DNA of 64,000 nucleotides. Source: Desulfolinea sp050305405 (lineage in GTDB: Bacteria; Chloroflexota; Anaerolineae; Anaerolineales; Villigracilaceae). Of this stretch, positions 51,842 through 62,076 are shown one piece after another (positions within the stretch are counted from its first letter, which is position 1; every line of letters begins with the position of its first letter). A program made the position numbers and the translations under genes. The stretch is taken from the NCBI GenBank assembly GCA_050305405.1, contig JBNLFG010000008.1, positions 124,001 through 188,000 on the forward strand. The letters are read 5' to 3'. Under the pieces are notes generated by a model. The model was not told the origin of the DNA. It ran no database searches and worked only from the letters and a program-made list of their open reading frames with translations.

Positions 51842-53569
51842 TTACAGCGTGGCATCCCAATAACCACAGAATGGGTCAACCGGGTTGATGCCCTTGAAGG
51901 GAGATTTTCCCAGTAGTTTTTCCACCACCGCTTCAACAATATATTCGCTGGATGTGTATCCATTGATAAAGGTCTTCACCATGGGAACATCCTGTAAATG
52001 GTAGGGGTTATCCACCGAAACAAAGACAGTCGGGATGTCCTGAACGAATTTAGGGACATCTGCTCCCATAGGTTGTGCCCAATTGATCCGCACGGTGGTC
52101 TGATTGCTGGCAGTTTTCAGGCTGGCAAAATACAAGACCAAATCATAATCATTCAGCATCCCCAATGGTTTTCTCATCAAGTCGCTGTTCCACATATCAC
52201 TGCCAGCGAATTCTTCATAATCGAATTTGTTGACTTCAAAGCCATTTTCTGTGAGCAAGTCGATAAATTTCGGATGGATGCCCCCGCCTTCATCCATATA
52301 ACCGCCTTTGTCGCCGAGGACATAGAGTAAAATTCGTTTGTGCTTTTCCACTGATAGGGGCAAGATATGCTGGGTATCTTTAACCAAGGTGACCGCTTTA
52401 TCAGCACATTCTCTAGCCCACTCCTGATGTTCAGCATTATTCAACACCGAAAGGGCGGATTCTTCAGGAACCAAGTCGCCTCGCTGCTTCTGGTGCAGTT
52501 TCAAAGAAGCCTTAAGCGCCAGAATTCGCATCACGGCTTCGTCCAATCGCTCCATTGAAAGAGTGCCATCTTGAACACCTTTGAGCATAAATTGGTAATC
52601 TTGTTCCAGATTCATTGCAAACAGGAAAATATCGCACCCGGCAGCAATTGAAGATGGAACGGCTTTCTCACGCGGCATGACGGCTGTCATGCCGGCCATC
52701 GAGGTCGCATCAGTAACAATCAGACCGTTAAAACCAAGTTGTTCACGCAATAACTGTTCATTCAACTCTGGAGCCAATGAGGCTGGCATAATTTCTGCGT
52801 CCAGGATACCGGGTCTCAGTTTACGGGAATACGCGGGCTGCATAATATGAGCCGCCATGACAGTTTTGGCTCCCGCGTCAATCATGCCTTTGTAGACCAT
52901 CCCATAGGTAGCATCCCATTCTGCGACAGAAAGCGTGTTCACGCTGGTGACGAGATGCTGGTCACGCCCATCCACACCATCGCCAGGCCAGTGCTTAATC
53001 GAAACGGCCAGACCGCTTTCGTTGAGTCCGTTCATGTAGGCCTGTCCCATGCGCAGCACCCGCTCTGGATCAGAGCCATAGGTGCGCGTGTTAGTAATGG
53101 GATTATGGTGGTTGTAGTCGATATCAATAACCGGAGCAAATGCCCAATTACAACCTACGGCCTGCGCTTCCCGACCTGCGATCAAACCCAATCGGTAAGC
53201 CATATTTTGGTCATCAGCTGCCGCGATTTGTAGCTGTGTGCCAAAGGATGTGCCATCCAGCGCGATACCATCGCCGCCACGTTCCAGATTGGCTGCCAAC
53301 AAGAGCGGGATTTCGGCCTGATCTTGCAAGGTGCGGTGAAGATTCTGCACGTCAGCGCCGGGGAATGGGCGTGACATATAACCGCCCGGTTTGATGCCAA
53401 CATCACGATTCTTTTCCAGCGTATCGTTCGGATCAGGATTGGTGATGACCAGGCAAAAAAGCTGTCCAATTTTTGTTTCCAGATCCATGCCAGACAAGGT
53501 TTGCTCAACCCATTGAATATCCTGAGCGGACAGGAAAAAGGGTTTGTTTTTAAGAAGTTCAGTGTTCAT
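51842..53569 (-). CDS. GH3 glycosidase, NagZ-like two-domain type
   Basis: 575 residues from the ATG at 53567-53569 (GGTGAT upstream). The barrel carries nucleophile Asp287 in GLIVTDATSMAGM and the loop KHWPGDGVDGRDQH, whose Asp203-Gln-His205 pair occupies the place of the Asp-x-His acid/base dyad of NagZ-type N-acetyl-beta-glucosaminidases. A C-terminal alpha/beta sandwich (about 400-575) follows; no fibronectin-III domain. It may act on N-acetyl-glucosaminides or work as a phosphorylase, as some dyad-type GH3 enzymes do. No signal peptide. Confidence 0.88.
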   Translation of the reverse strand: MNTELLKNKPFFLSAQDIQWVEQTLSGMDLETKIGQLFCLVITNPDPNDTLEKNRDVGIKPGGYMSRPFPGADVQNLHRTLQDQAEIPLLLAANLERGGDGIALDGTSFGTQLQIAAADDQNMAYRLGLIAGREAQAVGCNWAFAPVIDIDYNHHNPITNTRTYGSDPERVLRMGQAYMNGLNESGLAVSIKHWPGDGVDGRDQHLVTSVNTLSVAEWDATYGMVYKGMIDAGAKTVMAAHIMQPAYSRKLRPGILDAEIMPASLAPELNEQLLREQLGFNGLIVTDATSMAGMTAVMPREKAVPSSIAAGCDIFLFAMNLEQDYQFMLKGVQDGTLSMERLDEAVMRILALKASLKLHQKQRGDLVPEESALSVLNNAEHQEWARECADKAVTLVKDTQHILPLSVEKHKRILLYVLGDKGGYMDEGGGIHPKFIDLLTENGFEVNKFDYEEFAGSDMWNSDLMRKPLGMLNDYDLVLYFASLKTASNQTTVRINWAQPMGADVPKFVQDIPTVFVSVDNPYHLQDVPMVKTFINGYTSSEYIVEAVVEKLLGKSPFKGINPVDPFCGYWDATL

Positions 53570-53652
53570 AGTCTTTATCACCATATATGGGCTAGTTCTA
53601 AAGTGAGCCTCATACATCCGTTACTACAAAGCTAAAAAATAAGCTCCTAATA

Positions 53653-54843
53653 TTATTGCGCCAACGCAGGTTCCAAGGTTTTCCTGCGCTGCTGGAGCAT
53701 GACGAGGAAGACCAGCCCGTTGATAGCAAAGCTGGCAAAGACAAGCAGCGGCATGCTCTCTGCGCCGAAGCGTTCGATTGCCAAGCCGGTTAGCCAGGGC
53801 AGGACAACGCCACCAAGACTATCACCGAGAATGATGATGCTGCTGATCGTGGCGGTCAGTTTAATGGATTGTCCTGCTAGGTTGTAGCCTGTTGCCCAGA
53901 CAGGTGCCATGAAAAAGCCAATGCCGATGGTGGCTGCCCAAAGCAGGTTGATGGACTGCGGTACGGCAATTGCCAATGCCAGCGCACTCAGCCCACCCAC
54001 AAAGGCGACCGAAAGCATATGCTCCGCTTTGAGGCGTGCGGCAGCCACAATAGAGATGGCGCGCCCGATGGTAAAGGAAAGCCAAAAGCCTGAAGAGAGA
54101 TAGGCGGCTTGGGTGGCGTCTGCCAGGTTGAGGGTCAGGGCGTAGGTGTAGATCCAGTTGCCAAAAGCGATTTCCGAGCCGACATAGAAGAAAAGGAAGA
54201 GCATCGCGATGACGATCATCGGCAGGAGCTTGCGCAGATTGCTTTTTGCTTCGGCTGTGCTCTCGGTTTCTTCGGGAAGTTTGGGGCTATTCGGCAGGAG
54301 GAGCATCCACAAGGCGATTGGGAGCGCGATGCCTCCAAGCACCCAGTAGGCGTGTTGATAGGTGCCGCCCAATTTCAGGATTTGGGCAAAGATCGTTGGC
54401 GCGAGGAAAGCGCCGACACCAAAGGAAAAATGCAAGCCGTTGATGTAGGGGCCAGCATCCTTTTTATGCGTCCACATCAGCAGCGTATTGGAGCCGTTAT
54501 TGATGATGCCTGTGGGCAAGCCGCTGAAGAAGGCGATGGTTAGCAGAAGCGGTAAACTACTCGTCAGTGGCATCAGGATCAGGGTGATGGCACTGGTCAG
54601 TTGCGCCAACCCGAGGACGAGATGCCCGTTCTTGACGCGATCATAAACGCGTCCGCTCAAGACGGTACCGAGTATCCCGCCGACTGAGCTCAATAAAAAG
54701 AGCGCGCCAATCGCACCGAGAGTGCTGCCCGTCTGCTCTGCCAACGAAGGCAGAGCGGGGCCTGTGATGCCCAAGCCAAATCCCATACCGATAAAGACGA
54801 GATAGTAGCTGAGCGTGTTGCGGAGTTTTATGTTTTTCGTCAC
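53653..54843 (-). CDS. MFS transporter (possible sugar permease)
   Basis: 396 residues, twelve helices, GTG start. Motif A-like GRVYDRVKNGH between helices 2 and 3; GMGFGLGITGPALPSLAEQT at the start. Similar in plan to small MFS families often found in glycosidase clusters (FucP/YfkF-like). Its position between two GH3 genes suggests a sugar, but the substrate is not shown by the sequence. Confidence 0.83.
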   Translation of the reverse strand: MTKNIKLRNTLSYYLVFIGMGFGLGITGPALPSLAEQTGSTLGAIGALFLLSSVGGILGTVLSGRVYDRVKNGHLVLGLAQLTSAITLILMPLTSSLPLLLTIAFFSGLPTGIINNGSNTLLMWTHKKDAGPYINGLHFSFGVGAFLAPTIFAQILKLGGTYQHAYWVLGGIALPIALWMLLLPNSPKLPEETESTAEAKSNLRKLLPMIVIAMLFLFFYVGSEIAFGNWIYTYALTLNLADATQAAYLSSGFWLSFTIGRAISIVAAARLKAEHMLSVAFVGGLSALALAIAVPQSINLLWAATIGIGFFMAPVWATGYNLAGQSIKLTATISSIIILGDSLGGVVLPWLTGLAIERFGAESMPLLVFASFAINGLVFLVMLQQRRKTLEPALAQ

Positions 54844-55017
54844 GCTATTTAATGTCCTTTAGAAAAGTGTTGAGTGCAGCCAGACACTTGGGATATTACT
54901 TGCCGCGGATGCCATGTCCCGTAGCGAGATCGCTCGTGTCCTCATCTTTGATAATTGCTCCCAAAGCAGGATGCCCGGTGAAATATATTGAAGTCCAATT
55001 ATTCATAGTTACACGTC

Positions 55018-55076
55018 CAGTCCCTGAGCGGAGATGTTCAACTGCGCTCTTTATCGTTCACTCCGCTCAGGAACTG
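55018..55076. repeat. Palindromic intergenic repeat, short copy 3
   Basis: Arms CAGTCCCTGAGCGGAG and CTCCGCTCAGGAACTG pair; the inner CAACTGCGCTCTTTATCGTTCA corresponds to the right half of copies 1 and 2, while the left inner block is missing. CTGTTTTTT follows on the plus strand. It is 50 kb from the other copies, so this is a dispersed family. Confidence 0.8.
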
Positions 55077-55086
55077 CTGTTTTTTC

Positions 55087-57390
55087 TTAAGCGCTATGCG
55101 CCTGTTCCAGCATCTCGACGACGAGGTCTTCGGGATGTTTGGGGAGCGCATCCGGCATAAACATCAGCACACTGACGAGCGGCATATCGCCGAACATGAC
55201 CATAATGTCCAGACCGAGGGCGCTGTCAGTGCTGTTGCCAGTATCGTAGCGTTCGTTGTCGCTATCGCCGCCGAACATTTGTTGGGCAGCAGCTTCGACC
55301 TGTGACAAGAGGGGGCCGACGATGGCTGCACCGCGCGGGTCTGCCATCCATTCGTTGATGGTCGATTCGTTATCGAGGATGCAGGGTAATTCGACAGTCG
55401 ATTCGAGCGTTACGGTGAGGGTTTCGCGGATGTCAGCGGCATTGGCGGCAATCAGGATGTCGAATTCGCCGTCTTCGGTGATCCATTGGTTATGTTCGGG
55501 GTGGTAGAAAGCGAAAGCACGGAAGTCCAGGTTAACGGAAACGGTTTTGGTTTCGCCGGGTAGCAGATCCACTTTTACGAAGCCCTTCAACTCTTTTTCG
55601 GGGCGTACCAAGCCAGATACACGGTCGTGCACGTAGAATTGAACAATCTCTTTGCCTGCCACGTCGCCTGTATTGGTGACATCGACCGAGACGGTACATC
55701 CATCCACATCTTTGAAATTTTCGGCTGAAATTTTGGCATTGCTATACGAGAAAGTGGTGTAGCTCAAGCCGTAGCCAAAGGGGAATTGGACGGGCATTTC
55801 TTTGCTGTCATAGTAACGGTAGCCGATGAAAAGACCTTCACCATAGCGGACTGCGCCCGCTTCACCGGGCCAGTTTAGATGGGCGGGCGTGTCGCTAAGT
55901 TTGAGCGGAAAGGTTTCGGCCAGTTTGCCGGAGGGGTTGACCTTGCCGAAGAGAATATCGGCGATGGCAATACCGCCAGCCTGTCCCATCATCCAGCCCT
56001 CGAGCACGGCGGCGACATCGTCGATCCAGGCGCTCACGGCAACGGCGGCGCCGTTGTTCAGGATGACGACGGTGTTGGGCTGCACGGCCGCGACGGCTTT
56101 GATAAGGGCGGTCTGCTGGTCGGTCAGGTCGAGGTCGGTGCGATCGTAGCCTTCGGATTCTTTGAAGGTCGGCAGAGCGATGTAGAGCAGGGCAACATCA
56201 GCCTCTTTGGAAAGGCCAACAGCTTCGTCGATCAGGTCTTGGCGGAAGGTATCGTCTTCTGGGTAGCCTGTGGCGTAGGTTAGTTCGGCATTGCTTGCTT
56301 GAGTCTGGAGTTCCTTGAAAGGCACGGAAACTTTGGTCGGGTTGATGTGCGAGCTGCCACCGCCCTGGAAATGGGCGTTCTCGGCGGAGCGACCGATGAC
56401 CGCGATTTGCTGCTGCTCCTTGAGCGGGAGCAAGCCGTTGTTCTTGAGCAGCACCATCCCCTCAGATGCTGCCTGAGCAGCAAGCATGTGATGGGCGTCG
56501 ATGTCAAATTTACCGCCTTTGGGTGTTTCGGCTGCCATCATGACGATGCGCAAAATGCGGCGCACGGATTCATCAAGGACGGCCAAGTCGAGTTCGCCGC
56601 TTTCGACGGCAGCAACCACTTCCTTGACACGGCGTTCTTGCGGCCCGGGCATTTCCCAATCCAAGCCACCTTTCAGAGCGGCGACACGGTCACGGACAGC
56701 ACCCCAATCAGAGACAACCAAGCCTTTGAAACCCCATTCATCTTTCAGAATTTTGTTGAGCAATTTATCATGCTCGGAGGCAAAGGTGCCGTTGACCTTG
56801 TTGTAGGCACACATCACCGACCAGGGTTGGGCTTCTTTGACAGCTTTTTCGAAAGCGGGCAGATAAATTTCGCGCAGAGTGCGCTCATCGATTTCGGCAC
56901 TGATGCTGAAACGCTGGTATTCCTGATTGTTGGCGGCATAATGTTTGAGCGAGGTACCCACGCCCTTGCTCTGAACGCCGTTGATGAAGTTGGCTGCCAA
57001 CTCACCCGCCAAATAGGGATCTTCGGAGAAATACTCAAAGTTGCGTCCACCGAGGGGGGAGCGTTTCATATTCACGCCAGGGCCCAACAAAACGTCAACG
57101 TTCAGGGCAACACTTTCCTCGCCGAGCGCCTCGCCCACTTGGCGAAGCAGGTTGACGTCCCAGCTTGATGCGAGGCTGGATGCGGTCGGGAAGCAGGTTG
57201 CGGGCAGACTTCCTCCGCCCATCACGTGGACATCAGGGATACGCCGCACACCGTGCGGGCCATCCGAACAGGTCAATTCAGGCACATCCAGTCGTTCAAT
57301 GGGTGTCGTTGTCCATGCACTGGCGCCAGTACACAGCGCCGCTTTTTCTTCGAGAGTCATTTCTGACATAATGGTTTGGATGTCTTTCAT
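55087..57390 (-). CDS. GH3 beta-glucosidase, three-domain type with fibronectin-III-like end
   Basis: 767 residues. Barrel with substrate-site TCSDGPHGVRR and SLKHYAANNQEYQR, nucleophile Asp228 in GLVVSDWGAV; second domain about 300-500 with QGGGSSHINPT; then a fibronectin-III-like domain about 580-680 (VSVDVTNTGDVAGKEIVQFY, FRAFAFYHPEHNQW). About 85 extra residues at the end have no recognised domain. No signal peptide, so probably intracellular. It removes terminal beta-glucosyl units from oligosaccharides. Confidence 0.92.
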   Translation of the reverse strand: MKDIQTIMSEMTLEEKAALCTGASAWTTTPIERLDVPELTCSDGPHGVRRIPDVHVMGGGSLPATCFPTASSLASSWDVNLLRQVGEALGEESVALNVDVLLGPGVNMKRSPLGGRNFEYFSEDPYLAGELAANFINGVQSKGVGTSLKHYAANNQEYQRFSISAEIDERTLREIYLPAFEKAVKEAQPWSVMCAYNKVNGTFASEHDKLLNKILKDEWGFKGLVVSDWGAVRDRVAALKGGLDWEMPGPQERRVKEVVAAVESGELDLAVLDESVRRILRIVMMAAETPKGGKFDIDAHHMLAAQAASEGMVLLKNNGLLPLKEQQQIAVIGRSAENAHFQGGGSSHINPTKVSVPFKELQTQASNAELTYATGYPEDDTFRQDLIDEAVGLSKEADVALLYIALPTFKESEGYDRTDLDLTDQQTALIKAVAAVQPNTVVILNNGAAVAVSAWIDDVAAVLEGWMMGQAGGIAIADILFGKVNPSGKLAETFPLKLSDTPAHLNWPGEAGAVRYGEGLFIGYRYYDSKEMPVQFPFGYGLSYTTFSYSNAKISAENFKDVDGCTVSVDVTNTGDVAGKEIVQFYVHDRVSGLVRPEKELKGFVKVDLLPGETKTVSVNLDFRAFAFYHPEHNQWITEDGEFDILIAANAADIRETLTVTLESTVELPCILDNESTINEWMADPRGAAIVGPLLSQVEAAAQQMFGGDSDNERYDTGNSTDSALGLDIMVMFGDMPLVSVLMFMPDALPKHPEDLVVEMLEQAHSA

Positions 57391-57424
57391 GTTTATCTCC
57401 TTGTGAAAGTTTTTTACTTATGGC

Positions 57425-59986
57425 TTAACGTGTGGCAAAGGAATCGTAGACCGAGCGCACGCGTAATTTTGCTTCTGCTTGTTTCGCATCCCAACCAGAT
57501 GGGAGCGGGCAGCGGATAGTGATGGGGCATCCAGCGGGGAGATCGAAGTAGTTGTCGCTGAAGATGATGTCGGTTTCGTCAAAAGACAGCTCGACGAGAC
57601 GGGCGAGGGATTTGGCGCTCAGTTCAATATTGAGTTCTTCACCATCCACACTCAGGGATGTGGAAATCTGCGGATCGCTCAAGGAAAGATGCTTGGTCGG
57701 CGTGAAGTAGGCAGTTTGGCGAGAAAGGAGTTGGTCGCCGTTAAAAAGTTCGGCAACGAAAACCAGTTCACGGCTGGTGTTGTCGGTAACCTGCTCGGAG
57801 AAATCCAACGCTGAGATAAGGGAAGCAGATTGAGGCTCCGCGTGAACCGCTTCTTCCCCGGAAAGCAGGACTTCGCCAGAGAGAGTCTCCAGCGACCAGC
57901 GCAGCATCCCGTTAAAATCTTCCAGCAATTCATTTGTGATGTAAACATCCTGCTGTGGCGGCTTATCCTCGATGGAAAGTAGCAGCGGCGCATAAAAACG
58001 ACGGGATGCATAATGGAGCGCCTTCCAGCGCCCGAAATAGTCGAGGCTCGACCACGAAGCAACAGGCCAGCAGTCGTTAAGCTGCCAGTAAAGTGTGCCT
58101 GCCACGCGCTGCGGGAAACGCCGCCAATGCTCCACGCCGTAGCGGATGCCTTCGGCTTGCAGCACCATGCTCAGATAGACCAGAGATTCAAAATCCTTCG
58201 GCAAACGGAAGGTGTCGAGCATCTGCCCAACCATCAGCGAGTTACCGCTGTCGTTCTTTTGATGCTGCTCCATGATGTAGGAGGTCATATTCCAGTCAGC
58301 TTCGTCGGCGAAGGTTTTAATGGTCGCCATTGGGGGCAGCGCCTGGAAACCAAACTCGCTCATAAAGCGCGGGAACTGGTCGCGGTAGGCAGTAAAAGGT
58401 TTGCGTCCGTGCCAGACATCCCAATAATGGGCATCGCCCTGTTTTTGCCCGTTGACATCGTTGAAGGGCGTATCCGACGAGGGTGAGCTGGGCCAGTAAG
58501 GGGTATCAGGATCGAGGGCCTCACACCATTCTGGCAAGGTTGTATGGAAGAATTTCAGATAAGCGTCCATCAAGACTTTCCAATCGTCGAGCAGCTTGCG
58601 CTCGCCGACTTGCTCCAGCAGGAAGCCCAAAGCGGGGAACTGCTCCACCATCGCAGGCAACTCTTCTTCCATCGGATGCTCTGCCCAGCCCCAGCTTTCC
58701 CACCCCCATTCCATCTCGTTATTGCCGCACCATAGTGCAAGGCTGGCACGGTGACGCAAACGCTGCATATTCTCTTCGACCTCTATGCGCACATTCTCAA
58801 GGAATGCGGCGTCATCGAGCTGGTAAATACTGCACGAGAAGATGAAATCCTGCCAAACCAAAATACCGTATTGATCGCAGAGATCGTAAAAACGCTCTTC
58901 CTCGTAAAAACCACCGCCCCACACCCGCAGCATATTCTGATGCACGGCTGCGGCATCGGCAATCAACTTCTCGAGCAGCTCATCTGAGATGCGCGTTGGA
59001 AAAGAATCGGCAGGAATCCAGTTTGAGCCTTTCGCAAAGATCGAAATCCCATTGACGACAAAAACAAAGGACTCGCCCCACTCATCCGGCTGCTGACTTA
59101 ACTCAAGAGTACGCAAGCCGAGTTGATATTCGCGCGTTTCGAGCAGGATGTCATCCTGATGCAGTTCGACACTGACCTGATAAAGATGCTGCTCCCCGTA
59201 GCCGTTCGGCCACCAAAGTTGCGGCGCGACGACCTCGACCTCCAACTTGCTTCCGTTATCTAAATTAAGTGCCGCGCTCTTTTCAAAGGTCTGCCCATCG
59301 GGCGCGACGAGGCGCAGGGTTGCCGAACGAGGCGCATCACCCCAGTTTTCAAGGCTGATCTGTGCCGAGACGGTCACTTTGCCATTCTCATGCTTTTGGG
59401 TGAGATGAACGTCATCAATCCGCGCGCCCTGATAGCCTTCGAGCCGAATATCTTTCCAAACACCGATCGGCGGGAGTTGGGGACCCCAATCCCAACCAAA
59501 TTGGGAGGGCGCTTTGCGCAGATGTGGCCCACCAGTGATAGCTTGTGCCACGCCTTTCATCGGGCGTTCCGCTTCTTGTGCGGTAACAAATTGAACGGGA
59601 GAAGCGAAGTCGATTTGTAGCTCGTTGTCAGCATCCTTGAGCAAGGATTTCACATCCCAGCGATATTGGCGGAACATATTATCCGTTTCGCCCAAAACTT
59701 CACCATTCAGCGTGACGGTTGCCAACGTATCCAGCCCATCACAAACCAACCAGACTTGCGGCTGATCGAGAAACTCGGCATCCACAGCGAACGCATAGCG
59801 ATATTTCCAGTCGCTCTCGGCGACCCAAGCAACGTGCTTTTCATTGTCGCCTACGAAGGGATCGGGGATGCGCCCGAGGGCGAGCAAATCAGTGTGGACG
59901 CCGCCCGGGACAGTGGCGGGCAGCCATTCTTCGGTATTAGCCTGACGAAATTGCCAGGCGCCAGTGATGGATTGTTTTGTAGTCAT
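57425..59986 (-). CDS. GH2 beta-mannosidase
   Basis: 853 residues, usual for GH2 beta-mannosidases. N-terminal jelly-roll (ATVPGGVHTDLLALGRIPDP, typical of mannosidases), the QFGWDWGPQLPPIG motif, then the barrel with MLRVWGGGFYEEERFYDLCD, acid/base Glu in WCGNNEMEWG and nucleophile Glu in RFMSEFGFQALP. It releases mannose from beta-mannosides after uptake. 34 bp upstream of the GH3 gene on the same strand. Confidence 0.93.
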   Translation of the reverse strand: MTTKQSITGAWQFRQANTEEWLPATVPGGVHTDLLALGRIPDPFVGDNEKHVAWVAESDWKYRYAFAVDAEFLDQPQVWLVCDGLDTLATVTLNGEVLGETDNMFRQYRWDVKSLLKDADNELQIDFASPVQFVTAQEAERPMKGVAQAITGGPHLRKAPSQFGWDWGPQLPPIGVWKDIRLEGYQGARIDDVHLTQKHENGKVTVSAQISLENWGDAPRSATLRLVAPDGQTFEKSAALNLDNGSKLEVEVVAPQLWWPNGYGEQHLYQVSVELHQDDILLETREYQLGLRTLELSQQPDEWGESFVFVVNGISIFAKGSNWIPADSFPTRISDELLEKLIADAAAVHQNMLRVWGGGFYEEERFYDLCDQYGILVWQDFIFSCSIYQLDDAAFLENVRIEVEENMQRLRHRASLALWCGNNEMEWGWESWGWAEHPMEEELPAMVEQFPALGFLLEQVGERKLLDDWKVLMDAYLKFFHTTLPEWCEALDPDTPYWPSSPSSDTPFNDVNGQKQGDAHYWDVWHGRKPFTAYRDQFPRFMSEFGFQALPPMATIKTFADEADWNMTSYIMEQHQKNDSGNSLMVGQMLDTFRLPKDFESLVYLSMVLQAEGIRYGVEHWRRFPQRVAGTLYWQLNDCWPVASWSSLDYFGRWKALHYASRRFYAPLLLSIEDKPPQQDVYITNELLEDFNGMLRWSLETLSGEVLLSGEEAVHAEPQSASLISALDFSEQVTDNTSRELVFVAELFNGDQLLSRQTAYFTPTKHLSLSDPQISTSLSVDGEELNIELSAKSLARLVELSFDETDIIFSDNYFDLPAGCPITIRCPLPSGWDAKQAEAKLRVRSVYDSFATR

Positions 59987-60007
59987 TACTTCTCCTAAAA
60001 AACTGGT

Positions 60008-60085
60008 TCTACCAGCATTTGTGGTTTATCTCAGAAATCACTTGTAGTAAGACCGCATAAATAACCACTAAAGTGATTACTACCA
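60008..60085. repeat. Small nested palindrome in the 59987-60239 gap
   Basis: Pairs GTGGTT/AACCAC, AATCACTT (60036-60043)/AAGTGATT (60071-60078) and GTAGTAA/TTACTAC are interleaved, and CTACCAG occurs at both ends. A further region of loose repeats around CACAAAG/CTTTGTG lies at 60140-60210. No gene or clear promoter could be recognised in this 253-bp gap. Confidence 0.5.
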
Positions 60086-60239
60086 GGCAAAATGGACATT
60101 TTGGTCATACCCTCATACACCATTAGATGCAGAAAAAAACACCACAAAGCCACGAACGAACACAAAAGAAAATAACTAACTTTGTGATCTTTGTGGTCTT
60201 TGTGATGAAGGGATAGTAATCAACTAGGTAAGTAACCGA

Positions 60240-61052
60240 TTAGACGGTCGAAAGATCCCATTCTTCGTAGATTTTCGGGACGTCGTTAAGCAGACGTTTG
60301 GTATAAGGCTGGCGAGGATTCAGGATCACATCTTCTGCCGGACCACTTTCGACAAAGAGACCTTTTTCCATGATGTAAACCGTATCCGAAACATAGTATG
60401 CCAAGCCAATATCGTGCGTAATAAAAATGGTCGTCATTCCAGTTTCTTCGCGCAACTTCAGTAAATAGTCCAAAATCGTGGCGCGTGAGCTGGCATCGAT
60501 CATCGAAGTCGGTTCGTCTGCAAGGAGGATTCTTGGCTTCAAAAGGAAAATGCGGGCAATCATTAAACGTTGCATTTGCCCACCCGAAAGCTCAAAGGGA
60601 TACTTATTGGTCAATTCTTCGAACTTCAGATTGACAAAGCTACAGGCTTCCGTCATCATCGCAACTTTTTTCTCTTTCGAGAACTTTGCCCCGCCGCGCA
60701 TACGAATGCAATCCAGAAGGACGGAGTCGATTTTGTTAAAGATGTTATAGGAGGAAAAGGGGTCCTGAAAGATCGCCTGGATATTCTGCCAGTATTCTCT
60801 TTTCTTCTTCTGGCTGCGAATATCACGCGGCTTGCCCAAGAAGCTAATCTCACCCTCTGTGGTGCTAATCAAGCCCAAGAGCATTTTCGCCAAGGTCGTC
60901 TTTCCACTTCCCGACTCACCCACGATCGAGATAATCTCGCCTTCATAAAAGTCGAAATCAACGTGATCAACAGCAAGGGTTTTCTGATTGCCAAGACCAA
61001 ATATCTTGGTAAGTCCACGTCCGCTTAGGCAGGGTTTCTTTTCACTAGTCAT
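60240..61052 (-). CDS. Oligopeptide/oligosaccharide ABC transporter ATP-binding protein (OppF-like)
   Basis: 270 residues. Walker A GESGSGKTT, Q-loop QAIFQDPFSSYN, signature ELSGGQMQRLMIAR, Walker B ILLADEPTSMID, switch His in FITHDIG. The C-terminus ends shortly after NPRQPYTKRLLNDVP. In Opp systems it pairs with the OppD-like subunit. Overlaps that gene by 8 bp. Confidence 0.93.
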   Translation of the reverse strand: MTSEKKPCLSGRGLTKIFGLGNQKTLAVDHVDFDFYEGEIISIVGESGSGKTTLAKMLLGLISTTEGEISFLGKPRDIRSQKKKREYWQNIQAIFQDPFSSYNIFNKIDSVLLDCIRMRGGAKFSKEKKVAMMTEACSFVNLKFEELTNKYPFELSGGQMQRLMIARIFLLKPRILLADEPTSMIDASSRATILDYLLKLREETGMTTIFITHDIGLAYYVSDTVYIMEKGLFVESGPAEDVILNPRQPYTKRLLNDVPKIYEEWDLSTV

Positions 61053-62067
61053 TTTGTTCAGCCTCCTTCGCGTACATTTCTCTTAATTCATTTTCAGGAA
61101 TAATACAGCGATAGGTACGATTCCCTTCAATTTCGCGGATATTAACGGAAACACCCCGACATTCAGCCGTTGCGTATTTACAACGTTCAGCAAACCGACA
61201 TCCCGATGGTGGGTTCTTCAAGTTTGGTGGCACGCCAGGAATCGCGGTCAACTTTACATCTCGTAAACCCCTCTCGGGCACGATGATCGATCCCATTAAG
61301 CCTTTGGCATAGGGATGAACGGGGTCAAAAACCGCCGCTTTGGCAGGAGCGCGTTCCACGATCTGACCGGCATACATGACCATAATATCGTCAGTAACGT
61401 TGTAAAGCAGCGGAAGCTCATGAGTGATAAAGATCAAAGAGCTAACGAGGCCATTGTCCATCAGGTCGCGCAACATTTTAATGACCATCTTTTGGGAGGT
61501 CACATCCAGTGCGGAGGAGGGCTCATCGGCGATCAGAATTTTTGGCATAAGCAAGACAGAAATTGCGATGACAGTGCGCTGTTTCATGCCGCCGGAAAGT
61601 TCAACCGGGTATTTTTGGAGCACTTCTTCAGGAAGCCCAACCGTTTCAAATAACTTTTTGGCACGGTCGTAAATATCTTTTTTGGTAATGTAAAGATCGT
61701 GCGCTTTTAGAACATCTTCAATAAAGTTGATGATTTTGCGCGTTGGGTTGAGCGCGTTCATCGCAGCTTGGGGGATATAGGCAATTTCATTGCCCAGAAC
61801 CGACTTGCGGATGTCATCTGGTTTCATTTTGGAGATGTTTTTCCCGTTGATGAGAATTTCACCGCTTGAGTAGTGCAAAGGCGGGAAGTAATAGCCCATC
61901 AAGCTAAGCGCCAGAGTGGATTTGCCGCAGCCCGATTCGCCTGCAATGCCAAGCGATTTGCCTTCTTCCAGTTTTAATGAAACGTGGTCGACAGCGTAAA
62001 TATCTTCTCCGAAGCGGGTAATATATTTGGTGGTAAGCTCTCTTACCTCTAATAGTAGATCTGACAT
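61045..62067 (-). CDS. Oligopeptide/oligosaccharide ABC transporter ATP-binding protein (OppD-like)
   Basis: 340 residues. Walker A GESGCGKST, Q-loop IAYIPQAAMNALNPTRKI, signature ELSGGMKQRTVIAI, Walker B ILIADEPSSALD, switch His ITHELPL. The C-terminal oligopeptide-type domain has HPYAKGLMGSIIVPERG, PGVPPNLKNPPSGC, and RFAERCKYATAEC, whose Cys cluster may bind an Fe-S centre as in related proteins. With GH neighbours, import of cello- or manno-oligosaccharides is likely, as for Opp-type sugar transporters of Thermotoga. Confidence 0.93.
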   Translation of the reverse strand: MSDLLLEVRELTTKYITRFGEDIYAVDHVSLKLEEGKSLGIAGESGCGKSTLALSLMGYYFPPLHYSSGEILINGKNISKMKPDDIRKSVLGNEIAYIPQAAMNALNPTRKIINFIEDVLKAHDLYITKKDIYDRAKKLFETVGLPEEVLQKYPVELSGGMKQRTVIAISVLLMPKILIADEPSSALDVTSQKMVIKMLRDLMDNGLVSSLIFITHELPLLYNVTDDIMVMYAGQIVERAPAKAAVFDPVHPYAKGLMGSIIVPERGLRDVKLTAIPGVPPNLKNPPSGCRFAERCKYATAECRGVSVNIREIEGNRTYRCIIPENELREMYAKEAEQND

Positions 62068-62076
62068 GGCAAGCTC

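Noticed and set aside
54896..55006. A 36-codon minus-strand frame upstream of the MFS gene
   Set aside because: Protein-like composition but no ribosome-binding site, no recognised family and next to a repeat; cannot be supported.
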